Positions 52,882 through 61,246 of a DNA stretch of 64,000 nt are shown in pieces; the stretch's first letter is position 1, and every line of letters begins with the position of its first letter. Position numbers and translations under genes: made by a program. The stretch is from NCBI GenBank assembly GCA_029547185.1, contig JAKPPU010000170.1, positions 52,031 through 116,030 on the forward strand, in the 5' to 3' direction. The DNA comes from Deltaproteobacteria bacterium. Its GTDB lineage: Bacteria; Desulfobacterota; Desulfomonilia; UBA1062. The notes beneath the pieces are model-generated. The model made no database searches. It was not told where the DNA came from and saw only the letters and a program-made list of their open reading frames with translations.

Positions 52882-53217
52882 TTATCCGATCTTATCCGTC
52901 AAGACCTTCATGAGATCACTCATGATTTCTTCCCGCGTGCGGATCGCGCCGAGCATGGCCTCGAACCCGCGCTGTGCAAGAATCATGTCGGTGAATTCCT
53001 GAGGGAGGTCCACGTTCGAGGTGAAGTGACCGTCATCGGTCAAGACGCCTTCAGTGGTTGATCTCTCCGTTACCGCACTCACATTGCCGCCGGCATCGTT
53101 CGTAAGGATGGTTCGCAAGGATTTGTAATCCCGGGTGTTTGCATTGGCGACATTCGATGCCGCATTGTTGTGCAGGATCCCGTTTGCATGGAGTGCGGAA
53201 ATTAATATGTCGGACAT
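52882..53217 (-). CDS. Flagellar rod (FlgB/FlgC-type) domain protein, stand-alone
   Basis: 111 residues. The N-terminus SALHANGILHNNAASNVANA with NTRDYKSLRT matches the flagellar basal-body rod motif (A-N-N-x-A-N-x-x-T-x-x-Y-K). The C-terminus VDLPQEFTDMILAQRGFEAM matches the axial-protein C-terminal helix. Real FlgC is ~135-150 residues, so the middle is short. No flagellar gene is nearby. It may be a scaffold or export-related paralogue. It is divergent from the sensor kinase gene, 50 bases away. Confidence 0.8.
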   Translation of the reverse strand: MSDILISALHANGILHNNAASNVANANTRDYKSLRTILTNDAGGNVSAVTERSTTEGVLTDDGHFTSNVDLPQEFTDMILAQRGFEAMLGAIRTREEIMSDLMKVLTDKIG

Positions 53218-53229
53218 ACAATCTCTCCC

Positions 53230-53259
53230 TTGCTCATGTATCGGTTGAACAGCTATAAT
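53230..53259 (+). promoter_or_regulatory. Promoter of the GlrK/QseG/GlrR-like operon
   Basis: TATAAT at 53254-53259 is perfect; TTGCTC at 53230-53235, 18 bases upstream, is a 4-of-6 -35. Transcription would begin at about 53266, essentially at the ATG (53268), which lacks a ribosome-binding site. Confidence 0.5.
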
Positions 53260-53267
53260 CCGTGAAC

Positions 53268-54746
53268 ATGAAGAAGCCAGGCCTGCTCGAAAAACTGATC
53301 GTTGCCTATGCGGTATTCGTCATCGTTCTCCTGGGGCTTGCAGTTTTCCTTGTGTACGTATCCTCGCGGCTCGGCAACGTAACAGCGGATATCTATTATC
53401 TCGATCAGCATAAAAAAGAGGTCACGGACAACCTCATCAATGACCTCTTTTCCCTGGAAGAGACCTCGAAGCAGTATCTCCTCCTGCAGAAGGAATCCTA
53501 CAAAATCCTGATCGGAGAGAGGGAGGAGGCCATAACCCGCGCATGGGAATACCTCTGCCTTGAAGGGGTCTGCGTGCAGGAGGGCGAGATCAGGATGGTG
53601 AAAAGCGGGATGCAGACGTGGGGAAGGTATCTCGAACGTTTCCACGCCCAGCTTGCCGACCCCCCCGTGGATACGAAGAGTCTCGACCAGATATTCAAGG
53701 AAAACAGCAAGGACATGGACAGTATGGTCAAGGTCGCGAAATACGTAAACAAGAGTGTTCTCGAGAACCTTGACGAGAAGATCGTCTTCCTGAAAGGCCT
53801 GGGAGAACAGATCAGACTGTTCACCTGGTGGGCATTGGGCATTGCGGCCACTATCGGACTGATCATCCCCCTCCTTATTTACAAGAGCATCACGAACGAT
53901 CTCGCATCCATCCGGACCGGGATCAGGCATATCGGGCAGGGGGATTTCTCCTATAGAATTCCTCTCTACTCAAAAGATGAGCTCGGCATGCTTGCCGAGT
54001 CCTTCAACCTCATGTCGCTGCGCCTGAAGGAACTCGACAACATGAAGTCCGAATTCATCTCCGTGGTTTCCCATGAGCTCAAGACGCCGCTCACCTCGAT
54101 GAAGGAGGCGGCCAATCTCCTCATGGAAGGAGTGAGCGGCGAGCTGAACGACAAGCAGAAAAGGCTCATCACCATCATGCAGCAGGGCATAGGCAGGCTT
54201 CTGCAGATGATTTCAGAGCTCCTCGAGATATCGAAGCTCGAAAGCGGGATGGTGGATCTGCGCCTTGAGCCGCACGACATAAACGACGTCGTTTCGAGCT
54301 TCATTTCCGAGATACATCCATATGCTGAGAAAAAGGGAATAACTATCGATGTTGATTATCTTCCCGACGGCTACAACGTGTTTATGGACAGGAACAAAAT
54401 CTTGAGGGTGTTGACAAATCTTACACAGAATGCGATCAAGTACTCTAATGAGGGCTCAGAGATAGATTTACGGCTCAATCTTGAAGACGACCACATCATT
54501 GTCGAGATCGAGGATCACGGGAAAGGAATTTCTGAAGAGGATATTCCCTTGATATTCGAGAAATTCTATCAATCAAAGGCGACGAGAGGGCACAGCGGGA
54601 TAGGTCTCGGATTAGCTATCTCCAGGAGCATTGTTGACGCTCACGGGGGCAGGATATATGCAAAGAGCAACGTTGGAAAGGGGAGCATTTTTTCTTTTAC
54701 CTTGCCTATTCATCCTCATGCTTCTTCTGGGAGGATGCACAGCTGA
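53268..54746 (+). CDS. Sensor histidine kinase (GlrK/QseE-like)
   Basis: 492 residues. TM1 (LLEKLIVAYAVFVIVLLGLA) and TM2 (WWALGIAATIGLIIPLLIY) flank a ~165-residue helical periplasmic sensor without known fold. A HAMP linker, then the H-box SVVSHELKTPLTSMKEA with the phospho-acceptor His, and HATPase boxes (NLTQNAIKYS, EDHGKGISEEDIPLIFEKFY, GHSGIGLGLAIS). The next genes are a lipoprotein and a sigma-54 regulator, the same order as GlrK-QseG-GlrR of enterobacteria. The 3' end overlaps the lipoprotein gene by 89 bases. Confidence 0.88.
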   Translation: MKKPGLLEKLIVAYAVFVIVLLGLAVFLVYVSSRLGNVTADIYYLDQHKKEVTDNLINDLFSLEETSKQYLLLQKESYKILIGEREEAITRAWEYLCLEGVCVQEGEIRMVKSGMQTWGRYLERFHAQLADPPVDTKSLDQIFKENSKDMDSMVKVAKYVNKSVLENLDEKIVFLKGLGEQIRLFTWWALGIAATIGLIIPLLIYKSITNDLASIRTGIRHIGQGDFSYRIPLYSKDELGMLAESFNLMSLRLKELDNMKSEFISVVSHELKTPLTSMKEAANLLMEGVSGELNDKQKRLITIMQQGIGRLLQMISELLEISKLESGMVDLRLEPHDINDVVSSFISEIHPYAEKKGITIDVDYLPDGYNVFMDRNKILRVLTNLTQNAIKYSNEGSEIDLRLNLEDDHIIVEIEDHGKGISEEDIPLIFEKFYQSKATRGHSGIGLGLAISRSIVDAHGGRIYAKSNVGKGSIFSFTLPIHPHASSGRMHS

Positions 54747-55200
54747 TCTCACCACCAGAGATCTGCGGGAGGCGGAGGACAACCTCTCCTACGGGAAACC
54801 CGCGGGAGAAAAGGTAAAGGGCAAACCCCTCGTAATTTCACCTACGGTCGAGGCAAAGTACACCATTGCCCGGGCAATGGATTTCGTCATCAGCGAAAAG
54901 AATGATGACGGTGAATTTCAGGAAACGCGGAAGAATCTTTCGAGCATCCGGAAGAATCCTCTCCTGCCCCACTATCTTAAGGTAGAGGCCGGCTATATCA
55001 TGGTAATGCTCGATAAGATCGAAGACCTCAAGCGCCTGAACAGGGCGTCTTCCCTTCAGAAAGAAAAGTGCGCGGATGAAGTCGGGCGTGTGAAGGATGA
55101 GAACGACCGGATGAAAAAGGAGTTGGAGGAGTTGCGGTACAAGCTGCAGAAGATCGAGGAGATTCATATCAACACCGAGAAGAAGCGGGGCGTGCAATGA
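54658..55200 (+). CDS. Lipoprotein between sensor and regulator (QseG-like position)
   Basis: 180 residues from the ATG at 54658 (GCAGGA upstream), read in a different frame within the last 89 bases of the kinase gene. FFLLPCLFILMLLLGGC ends in a lipobox (LGGC). The mature part is helical and ends in a coiled coil (DENDRMKKELEELRYKLQKI). QseG in Escherichia coli is an outer-membrane lipoprotein that activates the sensor kinase; the same role here is inferred from position, not sequence. The stop overlaps the regulator start by 4 bases (ATGA). Confidence 0.75.
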   Translation: MQRATLERGAFFLLPCLFILMLLLGGCTADLTTRDLREAEDNLSYGKPAGEKVKGKPLVISPTVEAKYTIARAMDFVISEKNDDGEFQETRKNLSSIRKNPLLPHYLKVEAGYIMVMLDKIEDLKRLNRASSLQKEKCADEVGRVKDENDRMKKELEELRYKLQKIEEIHINTEKKRGVQ

Positions 55201-56561
55201 CGAGAAAGGGAAACATCATAATCCTTGACGATGAACCCAACATAGTTGAGGTCATCCTTGCCAGGTTGGAGGTAATGGGATTTGAGGCCAAAGGCTTCAC
55301 ATCGCCTGCCAAGGCTCTCGACGCCTTGAGGCAGGAAGAATGCAGCGTGCTGCTTACGGATCTCAAGATGCCCGACATGGACGGCATGGAAGTATTGCGG
55401 CTGGCAAAGCAGATCGACCCGGATGTGGAGGTCATTCTCTTTACGGCATACGGGTCCATCGAGGGGGCGGTGGAGGCAATGAAACAGGGTGCCCACGACT
55501 ACCTCGTCAAGCCTTTCGAAGCCATCGAGCTGCTGGCCAAGATCGAGAGCGCCATGGAAAAGAGAGCGCTCAAACAGCGCGTCCTCTACCTGGAGCGGGA
55601 GGTGGAAAAGCACATAGAGCATCATATTTATGCTGAAAGCCCTTCCATGAAGAAAATCCTGTCCCTCGTGCGGCAGGTAGGCAAATCGGATGCCACGGTA
55701 CTGATCCTGGGAGAGTCGGGAACAGGCAAAGAGCTCATTGCGAAGATGCTCCACATGGAAAGCAGCCGCAGGGATAAGAAATACGTGATCATGGACTGTG
55801 GTGCCACCCCATCCACCCTGATCGAGGCCGAATTGTTCGGCTATACGAAAGGGGCATTTACCGGCGCCCTGAGGGACAAGAGGGGCATCATCGAAGAGGC
55901 GGACACCGGAACGCTCTTTCTCGATGAGATAGGAAACATATCGCCGGAGATGCAGACGAGGCTGCTTCGGGTTCTGGAAACCGGGGAATTCAGACCCATC
56001 GGCCAGGTCGACCTGAAAAAGGTGGACATCCGGGTGATCGCTGCGACCAATGTCGATCTCGTACAGAAGGTCAAAGAAGGGAAGTTCCGGGAAGACCTCT
56101 ACTACCGGCTCAAGGTCATCACCGTGGATCTCCCCCCGCTTCGGGACAGGAAGGACGATATAATCGGCCTTGCACGGCTGTTCCTCGTGGAGTTCTGCAA
56201 CAAGACCGGCAAGAAGATAACGGGATTCAGCAAGGATGCAATAGACCTGCTCATGGAACACCAGTGGCCGGGAAACGTCAGGGAGCTCAAGAATGTCATC
56301 GAATCGGCGGTTGTCCTGTGCAAGGATGACATGATCACCTCGGACGTGATCCTCCTGTCCGATATGGCAGAGGAAGAGGCGGGCAAGGATGAAGGAGACC
56401 TGAACCCCCTCGAGCTTCAGGAAAAGGCCATGGTGATCCAGGCCCTCAAGAAGGCAAAATGGGTCCAGAAAGATGCAGCCGACATTCTGGGCATCTCACG
56501 CAGGGTCATGCACTACAAGATCAGGAAGTTCAATATCCAGCAGGACAAGAAGCTCGCATGA
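55197..56561 (+). CDS. Sigma-54-dependent response regulator (GlrR-like)
   Basis: 454 residues. The receiver has IILDDEPNIVEVILARL, the phospho-acceptor Asp in LLTDLKMPDMDGMEVL, and ends in DYLVKPF. The AAA+ domain has LGESGTGKELIAKML, KGAFTGALRDK for sigma-54 contact and GTLFLDEIGNISPEMQ. A Fis-type helix-turn-helix lies at the C-terminus (KDAADILGISRRVMHYKI). It activates sigma-54 promoters; targets are unknown. It converges with another sigma-54 regulator 101 bases away. Confidence 0.93.
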   Translation: MTRKGNIIILDDEPNIVEVILARLEVMGFEAKGFTSPAKALDALRQEECSVLLTDLKMPDMDGMEVLRLAKQIDPDVEVILFTAYGSIEGAVEAMKQGAHDYLVKPFEAIELLAKIESAMEKRALKQRVLYLEREVEKHIEHHIYAESPSMKKILSLVRQVGKSDATVLILGESGTGKELIAKMLHMESSRRDKKYVIMDCGATPSTLIEAELFGYTKGAFTGALRDKRGIIEEADTGTLFLDEIGNISPEMQTRLLRVLETGEFRPIGQVDLKKVDIRVIAATNVDLVQKVKEGKFREDLYYRLKVITVDLPPLRDRKDDIIGLARLFLVEFCNKTGKKITGFSKDAIDLLMEHQWPGNVRELKNVIESAVVLCKDDMITSDVILLSDMAEEEAGKDEGDLNPLELQEKAMVIQALKKAKWVQKDAADILGISRRVMHYKIRKFNIQQDKKLA

Positions 56562-56662
56562 GGAGCACGGATTTCCGATATCGGAGAGCTTCGGGCACAT
56601 CTCGTTCGGACACGGGCTGAATATCCTCACCCCGGGCACCTGCCATTGTTAGAAGCGGCCCT

Positions 56663-58012
56663 TCACTCTTCCTTTTTGTCCATTTTCCGGTAGAGCGTCC
56701 GGGTGGATATCCCGAGGAGCTTCGAGGCGAGGCCCTTGTCACCCTTGGTATGCTTCAGCGTCTCCTCCATCAGGATCCTTTCGACCTCTTCCAGGGGGGT
56801 TCCAAGGGGAATTGTCACCGAATCGAGAGACTGGATGCCTGTCTGGGTGATTTCTCTCGGCAGGTCATCGGTGCCAACGACGCCGTCCCTGTCGAGCACG
56901 ACGCACCGTTCGATGACGTTCTCCAGTTCCCTCACATTTCCGGGCCATTCATAGCAGAATAGTGTTTCCAGTGCCTTTGACTCAATGCCATGGATGTCTT
57001 TGCCATTTTTTTTGGAGAACCGGTTGATGAAGTGCTGCACCAGGTTGGGGATATCTTCCTTTCTCTCCTTGAGGCGGGGCAGTTGGATCGAGATGACATT
57101 GAGCCTCCAGTAGAGGTCTTCCCGGAACTGTCCGCTCTTCACCATGGCCGAAAGGTCCTTGTTGGTCGCTGCGATGATCCTGGTGTCGGTGTGGAGCGTT
57201 CTGTTGCTTCCGAGGTGCTCGAACGTGCCCTCCTGGAGGATCCTCAGGAGCTTGACCTGGACAGCCTGCGGGATTTCCCCGATCTCGTCGAGGAAGATGC
57301 TGGATTTGTCCGCCACCTCGAACCGGCCTTCCTTCCTGGCAGCAGCCCCCGTGAAGGCGCCTTTCTCATACCCGAAGAGCTCGGATTCGATGAGCGTCTC
57401 GGGGATGGCGGCGCAGTTGACCTTGACCATCTGCCTCTGCCCCCTGGGGGAGAGCTGGTGGATCATATCCGCGATGACCTCCTTGCCTGTGCCCGATTCT
57501 CCGAGGATCAGGATGTTCGCCTGGCTGGGAGCCACCTGATGCACCAGATCCACGATGCTCTTCATCCGGGGGCTCGATGTCTCGATGAGCGGTCCGGACT
57601 CGAAGGCCTCGATGCGCTCCTTCATCTTCATGTTGTCCATGGTGAGTATCTGTTTCTCGATGGCCTTGTTCACGGCACGCAGGATATCGATCTTCTTGAA
57701 AGGCTTGGTGATGTAGTCATACGCTCCCTGCTTCATGGAGTCCACGGCGGTATCGACGGATGCATAGCCGGTAATCATGATGACCTCCGTGAACGGAGAA
57801 ACCGACTTGCATACCTTGAGCAGTTCGACTCCGTCCATTCCGGCCATCCTGATGTCGGTGATGAGGAGGTCGATATCTCCGCGCCGTATGATCCTGAAGG
57901 CCTCTTCTCCATTGGAAGCGGTTTCCACCGAATAACCCTCCTTTTCCAGGATTTTCTGGAGGGACTGGCGTATGCCCATTTCATCGTCAACGACAAGGAT
58001 ATTCTTTTTCAT
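56663..58012 (-). CDS. Sigma-54-dependent response regulator (NtrC family)
   Basis: 449 residues from the ATG at 58012; an open stretch upstream encodes unrelated sequence of the overlapping gene. The receiver has ILVVDDEMGIRQSLQKILE, LLITDIRMAGMDGVELL and DYITKPFKKIDIL. AAA+ motifs are LGESGTGKEVIADMIHQL, KGAFTGAAARKEGRFE and SSIFLDEIGEIPQAVQ. The C-terminal Fis-type helix-turn-helix is GLASKLLGISTRTLYRKM. It is the output of the three-gene system with the kinase and exported protein upstream, and its ATG overlaps the exported-protein stop (ATGA). Confidence 0.93.
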   Translation of the reverse strand: MKKNILVVDDEMGIRQSLQKILEKEGYSVETASNGEEAFRIIRRGDIDLLITDIRMAGMDGVELLKVCKSVSPFTEVIMITGYASVDTAVDSMKQGAYDYITKPFKKIDILRAVNKAIEKQILTMDNMKMKERIEAFESGPLIETSSPRMKSIVDLVHQVAPSQANILILGESGTGKEVIADMIHQLSPRGQRQMVKVNCAAIPETLIESELFGYEKGAFTGAAARKEGRFEVADKSSIFLDEIGEIPQAVQVKLLRILQEGTFEHLGSNRTLHTDTRIIAATNKDLSAMVKSGQFREDLYWRLNVISIQLPRLKERKEDIPNLVQHFINRFSKKNGKDIHGIESKALETLFCYEWPGNVRELENVIERCVVLDRDGVVGTDDLPREITQTGIQSLDSVTIPLGTPLEEVERILMEETLKHTKGDKGLASKLLGISTRTLYRKMDKKEE

Positions 58013-59064
58013 AGTATAAAGGGATCCTTTTCCATCCGGGTATAGGTTCTCTTCTGTTTCTTCTCCCCTATGGAGATCTTCTCGAACACCGCCTTCCCGT
58101 TCCCGTCGCATGCGTAGACAAAGTATGTCCCCGGAGCTATATCATCGAAGACATAGCGGTTCTTCCTGCCGGGAGATGCCGTATAGCGGACGGAAGATCC
58201 TTTGAGCTCAGCGAGGGACTTTTTCAGAGAATCGAGTATCCTGTTCTTTTGTCCGTTGAATTCTCTGAGAGCCTGGGCATTGGCCTCTCTTATCTCCTTA
58301 CTGCGAGCTTGTGCCTGTTCGATAGCGATCTGGAAAGGCCTAAGGTATGCGGGAAAGGCCTCTTCGAATGTCTTGGGTTTGAACTGGCCTTTATAGGCCT
58401 TCTGATCGGAAAAATGCATATCCACGATGGTTATTCCGAATCTCTCCTCGAAGTTTTTCTGGAGGTTTCTCACCTCCTCCTGGGAGATTTCGCCGATGAA
58501 AAAGGTGAATTTCTCGGGATCGTGTCCGAGGTTCGTCATCGTTTCATGCGGTCCGAGTCCTGACTTTAAGGTGGTTGGATCTATGAACTCGAGAACGAGC
58601 AGTGTCGTGGTAGAGAGGCTCTTGCCGTCAATGAGGGGCTTGTAGGTTATATAGGTGATTATCCGGTCGGAGTTGTTCTTTGCCGTGAAGTAGTAAGCCA
58701 CGTCACCGAGTGCCGAGGATGACGGGGTCATGGAGCCCTGGACCGAACTCAGCGTGAGGGTGAGTTTCGAGATATATTCCCTGCGAAGATTCGAAAGCCT
58801 GTCGGCATAGAGCTTTTTCTTTTCCTCAATCATGGAATCGGCTTCCGCCGTCTGCCTCTCGAGGGCGTCGATCTGATAGTCGGTGCGTAATTTCTTAATG
58901 CGTGCGTCAGCCTGTGCCCTGAAATGCTCGAGTACGGCAGAGGTGCCGCCCGAGAGAAGGTACACCTCGGAGGCCTTTTGCGGGAGAGTGCACTGCAGGC
59001 GGGCCGCACTCAGAGAGACTGGAATGACGAGAAGGAGAAAAGAGATGGCGATGAATTTTTTCAT
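58009..59064 (-). CDS. Exported protein encoded between kinase and regulator
   Basis: 351 residues from the ATG at 59064. The signal peptide is MKKFIAISFLLLVIPVSLSA. A coiled coil (~40-105: FRAQADARIKKLRTDYQIDA, then LERQTAEADSMIEEKKKLYA) is followed by a beta domain (DVAYYFTAKNNSDRIITYIT) and then another helical stretch (EQAQARSKEIREANAQALRE). A C-terminal beta module (GRKNRYVFDDIAPGTYFVYA) resembles carboxypeptidase-regulatory-like folds. It probably acts in the periplasm as a sensory accessory of the kinase. Both ends overlap neighbours by 4 bases (ATGA). No family recognised. Confidence 0.7.
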   Translation of the reverse strand: MKKFIAISFLLLVIPVSLSAARLQCTLPQKASEVYLLSGGTSAVLEHFRAQADARIKKLRTDYQIDALERQTAEADSMIEEKKKLYADRLSNLRREYISKLTLTLSSVQGSMTPSSSALGDVAYYFTAKNNSDRIITYITYKPLIDGKSLSTTTLLVLEFIDPTTLKSGLGPHETMTNLGHDPEKFTFFIGEISQEEVRNLQKNFEERFGITIVDMHFSDQKAYKGQFKPKTFEEAFPAYLRPFQIAIEQAQARSKEIREANAQALREFNGQKNRILDSLKKSLAELKGSSVRYTASPGRKNRYVFDDIAPGTYFVYACDGNGKAVFEKISIGEKKQKRTYTRMEKDPFIL

Positions 59065-61220
59065 GAGATGGAAACCCCTTCTTTCACAGTCTGAGATGCA
59101 GGAAATGGAATGGAGAAGATGAAGGTCGAGCCTGTGCCCTTCTGGCTCTCGACATGCACCCATCCGTCATGTGCGCTGGCGATGTACTGAACGAGGGCGA
59201 GCCCCAGACCGGTACCGTTATCCTTTGTGGTGAAGTACGGATCAAAGATCCTCCTCGTCAATTCCTGGGGGATACCGTATCCGGTGTCTTTTACCAGCAG
59301 CAAAAAATTGTCCTTGATTCCCATGAGAGAAACTTCCAGATTCCCTCCCGAGGGCATTGCATCTTCTGCATTTTTGATGAGATTTATCAAAAGCTGCTTG
59401 AACTGTCCAGGATCGATCAAGATTTTCGGCAGCTTGTCGGGACATTTTATCTCTACCTGGATATTTCTCCGCCGTATTTCCGGCTGCATCATGGATATGA
59501 CCGAGGCGACTTCCGCCTCCGAGTCCACCAGCTGCTTTTTCGGCACAGGCAGTCTCGCATAGGAGAGATATTCCTCCGTAATCTGGGAAAGCCGGTCGAT
59601 CTCACCGCGGATGATGCCGATGAGCTCCCGGGCTTCCTCGTTGTCTCCATGCTCCCTGATCTCGTCTTCGAGCAGCTCTGAATGGAGGAGGACCGACGTA
59701 AGAGGGTTGCGGATCTCATGCGCTACGTGAGCGGACATCTGGCCAACGGCAGCGAGCTTCTCGGCCTGGATGAGCTTTTCCGTCAGAGCCTTCTTGTCCG
59801 TGATATCGACTGCGTACTGTACCACGTTGTCAACCTCGCCCTTGTTATCGAAAAGGGGGATGGCGCTTATGTCGAAGAAATAGGGCTTCCCGTGGATATC
59901 CACCCTCCGGTCCCTCTCGGTCACTATCGAACCTGTCTTGAAGCATTTCTCGACGATGTTCAGGTGGCACATGCGCTCGCTTTCCGGGAAGTCCAGCAGG
60001 CAGTGCTTGTCGATGACGTCCTCGCGCTTCTTCCCATAGAGATCGCACAGCCTCTCGTTCACATCGACGATGACAAAGGCTGAATCGATCATGGCGAGGT
60101 AATGGGGCACGCCGTTGAAGATGGTTTCCAGTCTCTTGTGGGCGATCAGGACCCTTTCGGCCCACTTGTTGCGCTCGGAGGCCGCTGTCCGGGCCTTGTT
60201 GATCCTGAGGAGAACCAGGGTGGCGACGATAACGAACCATATGCTGGCCGAACCGAGAATCAGGGTATTCCTGAACGTGTCCGACATGAGATAGATCACC
60301 TCGCTGTAGGGAGAGGTGGCGACGGTGATCCATCTCCGGTTCAGGAAATGAACGGACGAGAATGCAAGGAGCTTCTTCACGGGCTTCTGATTCGGATAGT
60401 GCGGGAAGGTGAATTCGAACATGCCGTCGTTCTTGATCTCCATGGCATGCCTGATGGTCTGAACTCCGGAGATGCTGTCTCCCTGCCTCTGTAGCTTCAA
60501 TACGATATCGTAAAGATTCATGCCGACCCATTTGGGATTGGGATGGTAGAGGATCATGCCTGTCTCGTCCAGGAGCCATGCGTAACCGGTCTCCGAAGGT
60601 CTGATGGGTGCAACGTAGTGGGCCGTGATGTTTGCCAGGTCGATGGCGCAGCCGATCACGCCGTTGAATTTACCGTCCTTGCCCTTGAGCGGGAACGAGA
60701 TGACGAAGGTCTCGAAGCGGCCGGGGATGTCCTTGTTCTGCTCTCCTCCGACCATGATGATATCGGATACGAAGGGGACGCCGAGCTCCTTGCCCACTCT
60801 GAAGTATGTCCTGAAGCTGAAGTTTCTTCCCTCGAGCCCCGGCAGGACGTTTTCCGGATAGTGAAGGGTCATGATGCCCTGTGAATTCTCCCAGAAAACA
60901 AAGGAGACCTTGTTCCTCAGCGAGAGGTAGGCATTTTCCAGGGCAACCTCGATTGCCTTGGGGTCGCCGTCGGCTACGGATTTTATGTGAATGGTCAGGT
61001 TCAGGATATTCGTGATATCGTGCATGTACTGCTCGATTCCCATGGCGGTCTGCTGAGCGAGCAGGCCCTGCTCGCGGTTGAACTGCCGGGCCATTTCCCG
61101 CTCCACGCCCCGGTACGAGTACATGGCGAAGAGCACCACGAAACCGAGCACGATGATACTGCCCATCCAGATGAGTATTTCCAATCCGGTCTTCTTGATG
61201 GTTATGGTGTGCCTCTTCAT
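59061..61220 (-). CDS. dCache-PAS sensor histidine kinase
   Basis: 719 residues. TM1 is at ~14-36 and TM2 at ~314-338; between them is a double-Cache periplasmic ligand domain (VSFVFWENSQGIMTLHYPE, YAWLLDETGMILYHPNPKWV). A PAS domain (~355-470) is followed by the H-box SAHVAHEIRNPLTSVLLH (His near 501). HATPase motifs are INLIKNAEDAMPSGG, VKDTGYGIPQELTRRIFDPY and GTGLGLALVQYI. The Cache domain suggests a small-molecule ligand such as an organic acid or amine. GGAGAG precedes the ATG, and the 3' end overlaps the exported-protein gene by 4 bases. Confidence 0.92.
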   Translation of the reverse strand: MKRHTITIKKTGLEILIWMGSIIVLGFVVLFAMYSYRGVEREMARQFNREQGLLAQQTAMGIEQYMHDITNILNLTIHIKSVADGDPKAIEVALENAYLSLRNKVSFVFWENSQGIMTLHYPENVLPGLEGRNFSFRTYFRVGKELGVPFVSDIIMVGGEQNKDIPGRFETFVISFPLKGKDGKFNGVIGCAIDLANITAHYVAPIRPSETGYAWLLDETGMILYHPNPKWVGMNLYDIVLKLQRQGDSISGVQTIRHAMEIKNDGMFEFTFPHYPNQKPVKKLLAFSSVHFLNRRWITVATSPYSEVIYLMSDTFRNTLILGSASIWFVIVATLVLLRINKARTAASERNKWAERVLIAHKRLETIFNGVPHYLAMIDSAFVIVDVNERLCDLYGKKREDVIDKHCLLDFPESERMCHLNIVEKCFKTGSIVTERDRRVDIHGKPYFFDISAIPLFDNKGEVDNVVQYAVDITDKKALTEKLIQAEKLAAVGQMSAHVAHEIRNPLTSVLLHSELLEDEIREHGDNEEARELIGIIRGEIDRLSQITEEYLSYARLPVPKKQLVDSEAEVASVISMMQPEIRRRNIQVEIKCPDKLPKILIDPGQFKQLLINLIKNAEDAMPSGGNLEVSLMGIKDNFLLLVKDTGYGIPQELTRRIFDPYFTTKDNGTGLGLALVQYIASAHDGWVHVESQKGTGSTFIFSIPFPASQTVKEGVSIS

Positions 61221-61246
61221 GGGCTCTCCGTAAAAAATGCCTTCCT

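Noticed and set aside
55164..56261. 365-codon minus-strand frame opposite the GlrR-like regulator
   Set aside because: Mirror of a highly conserved AAA+ gene; the similar frame at 56990-58045 opposite the second regulator is the same artefact.
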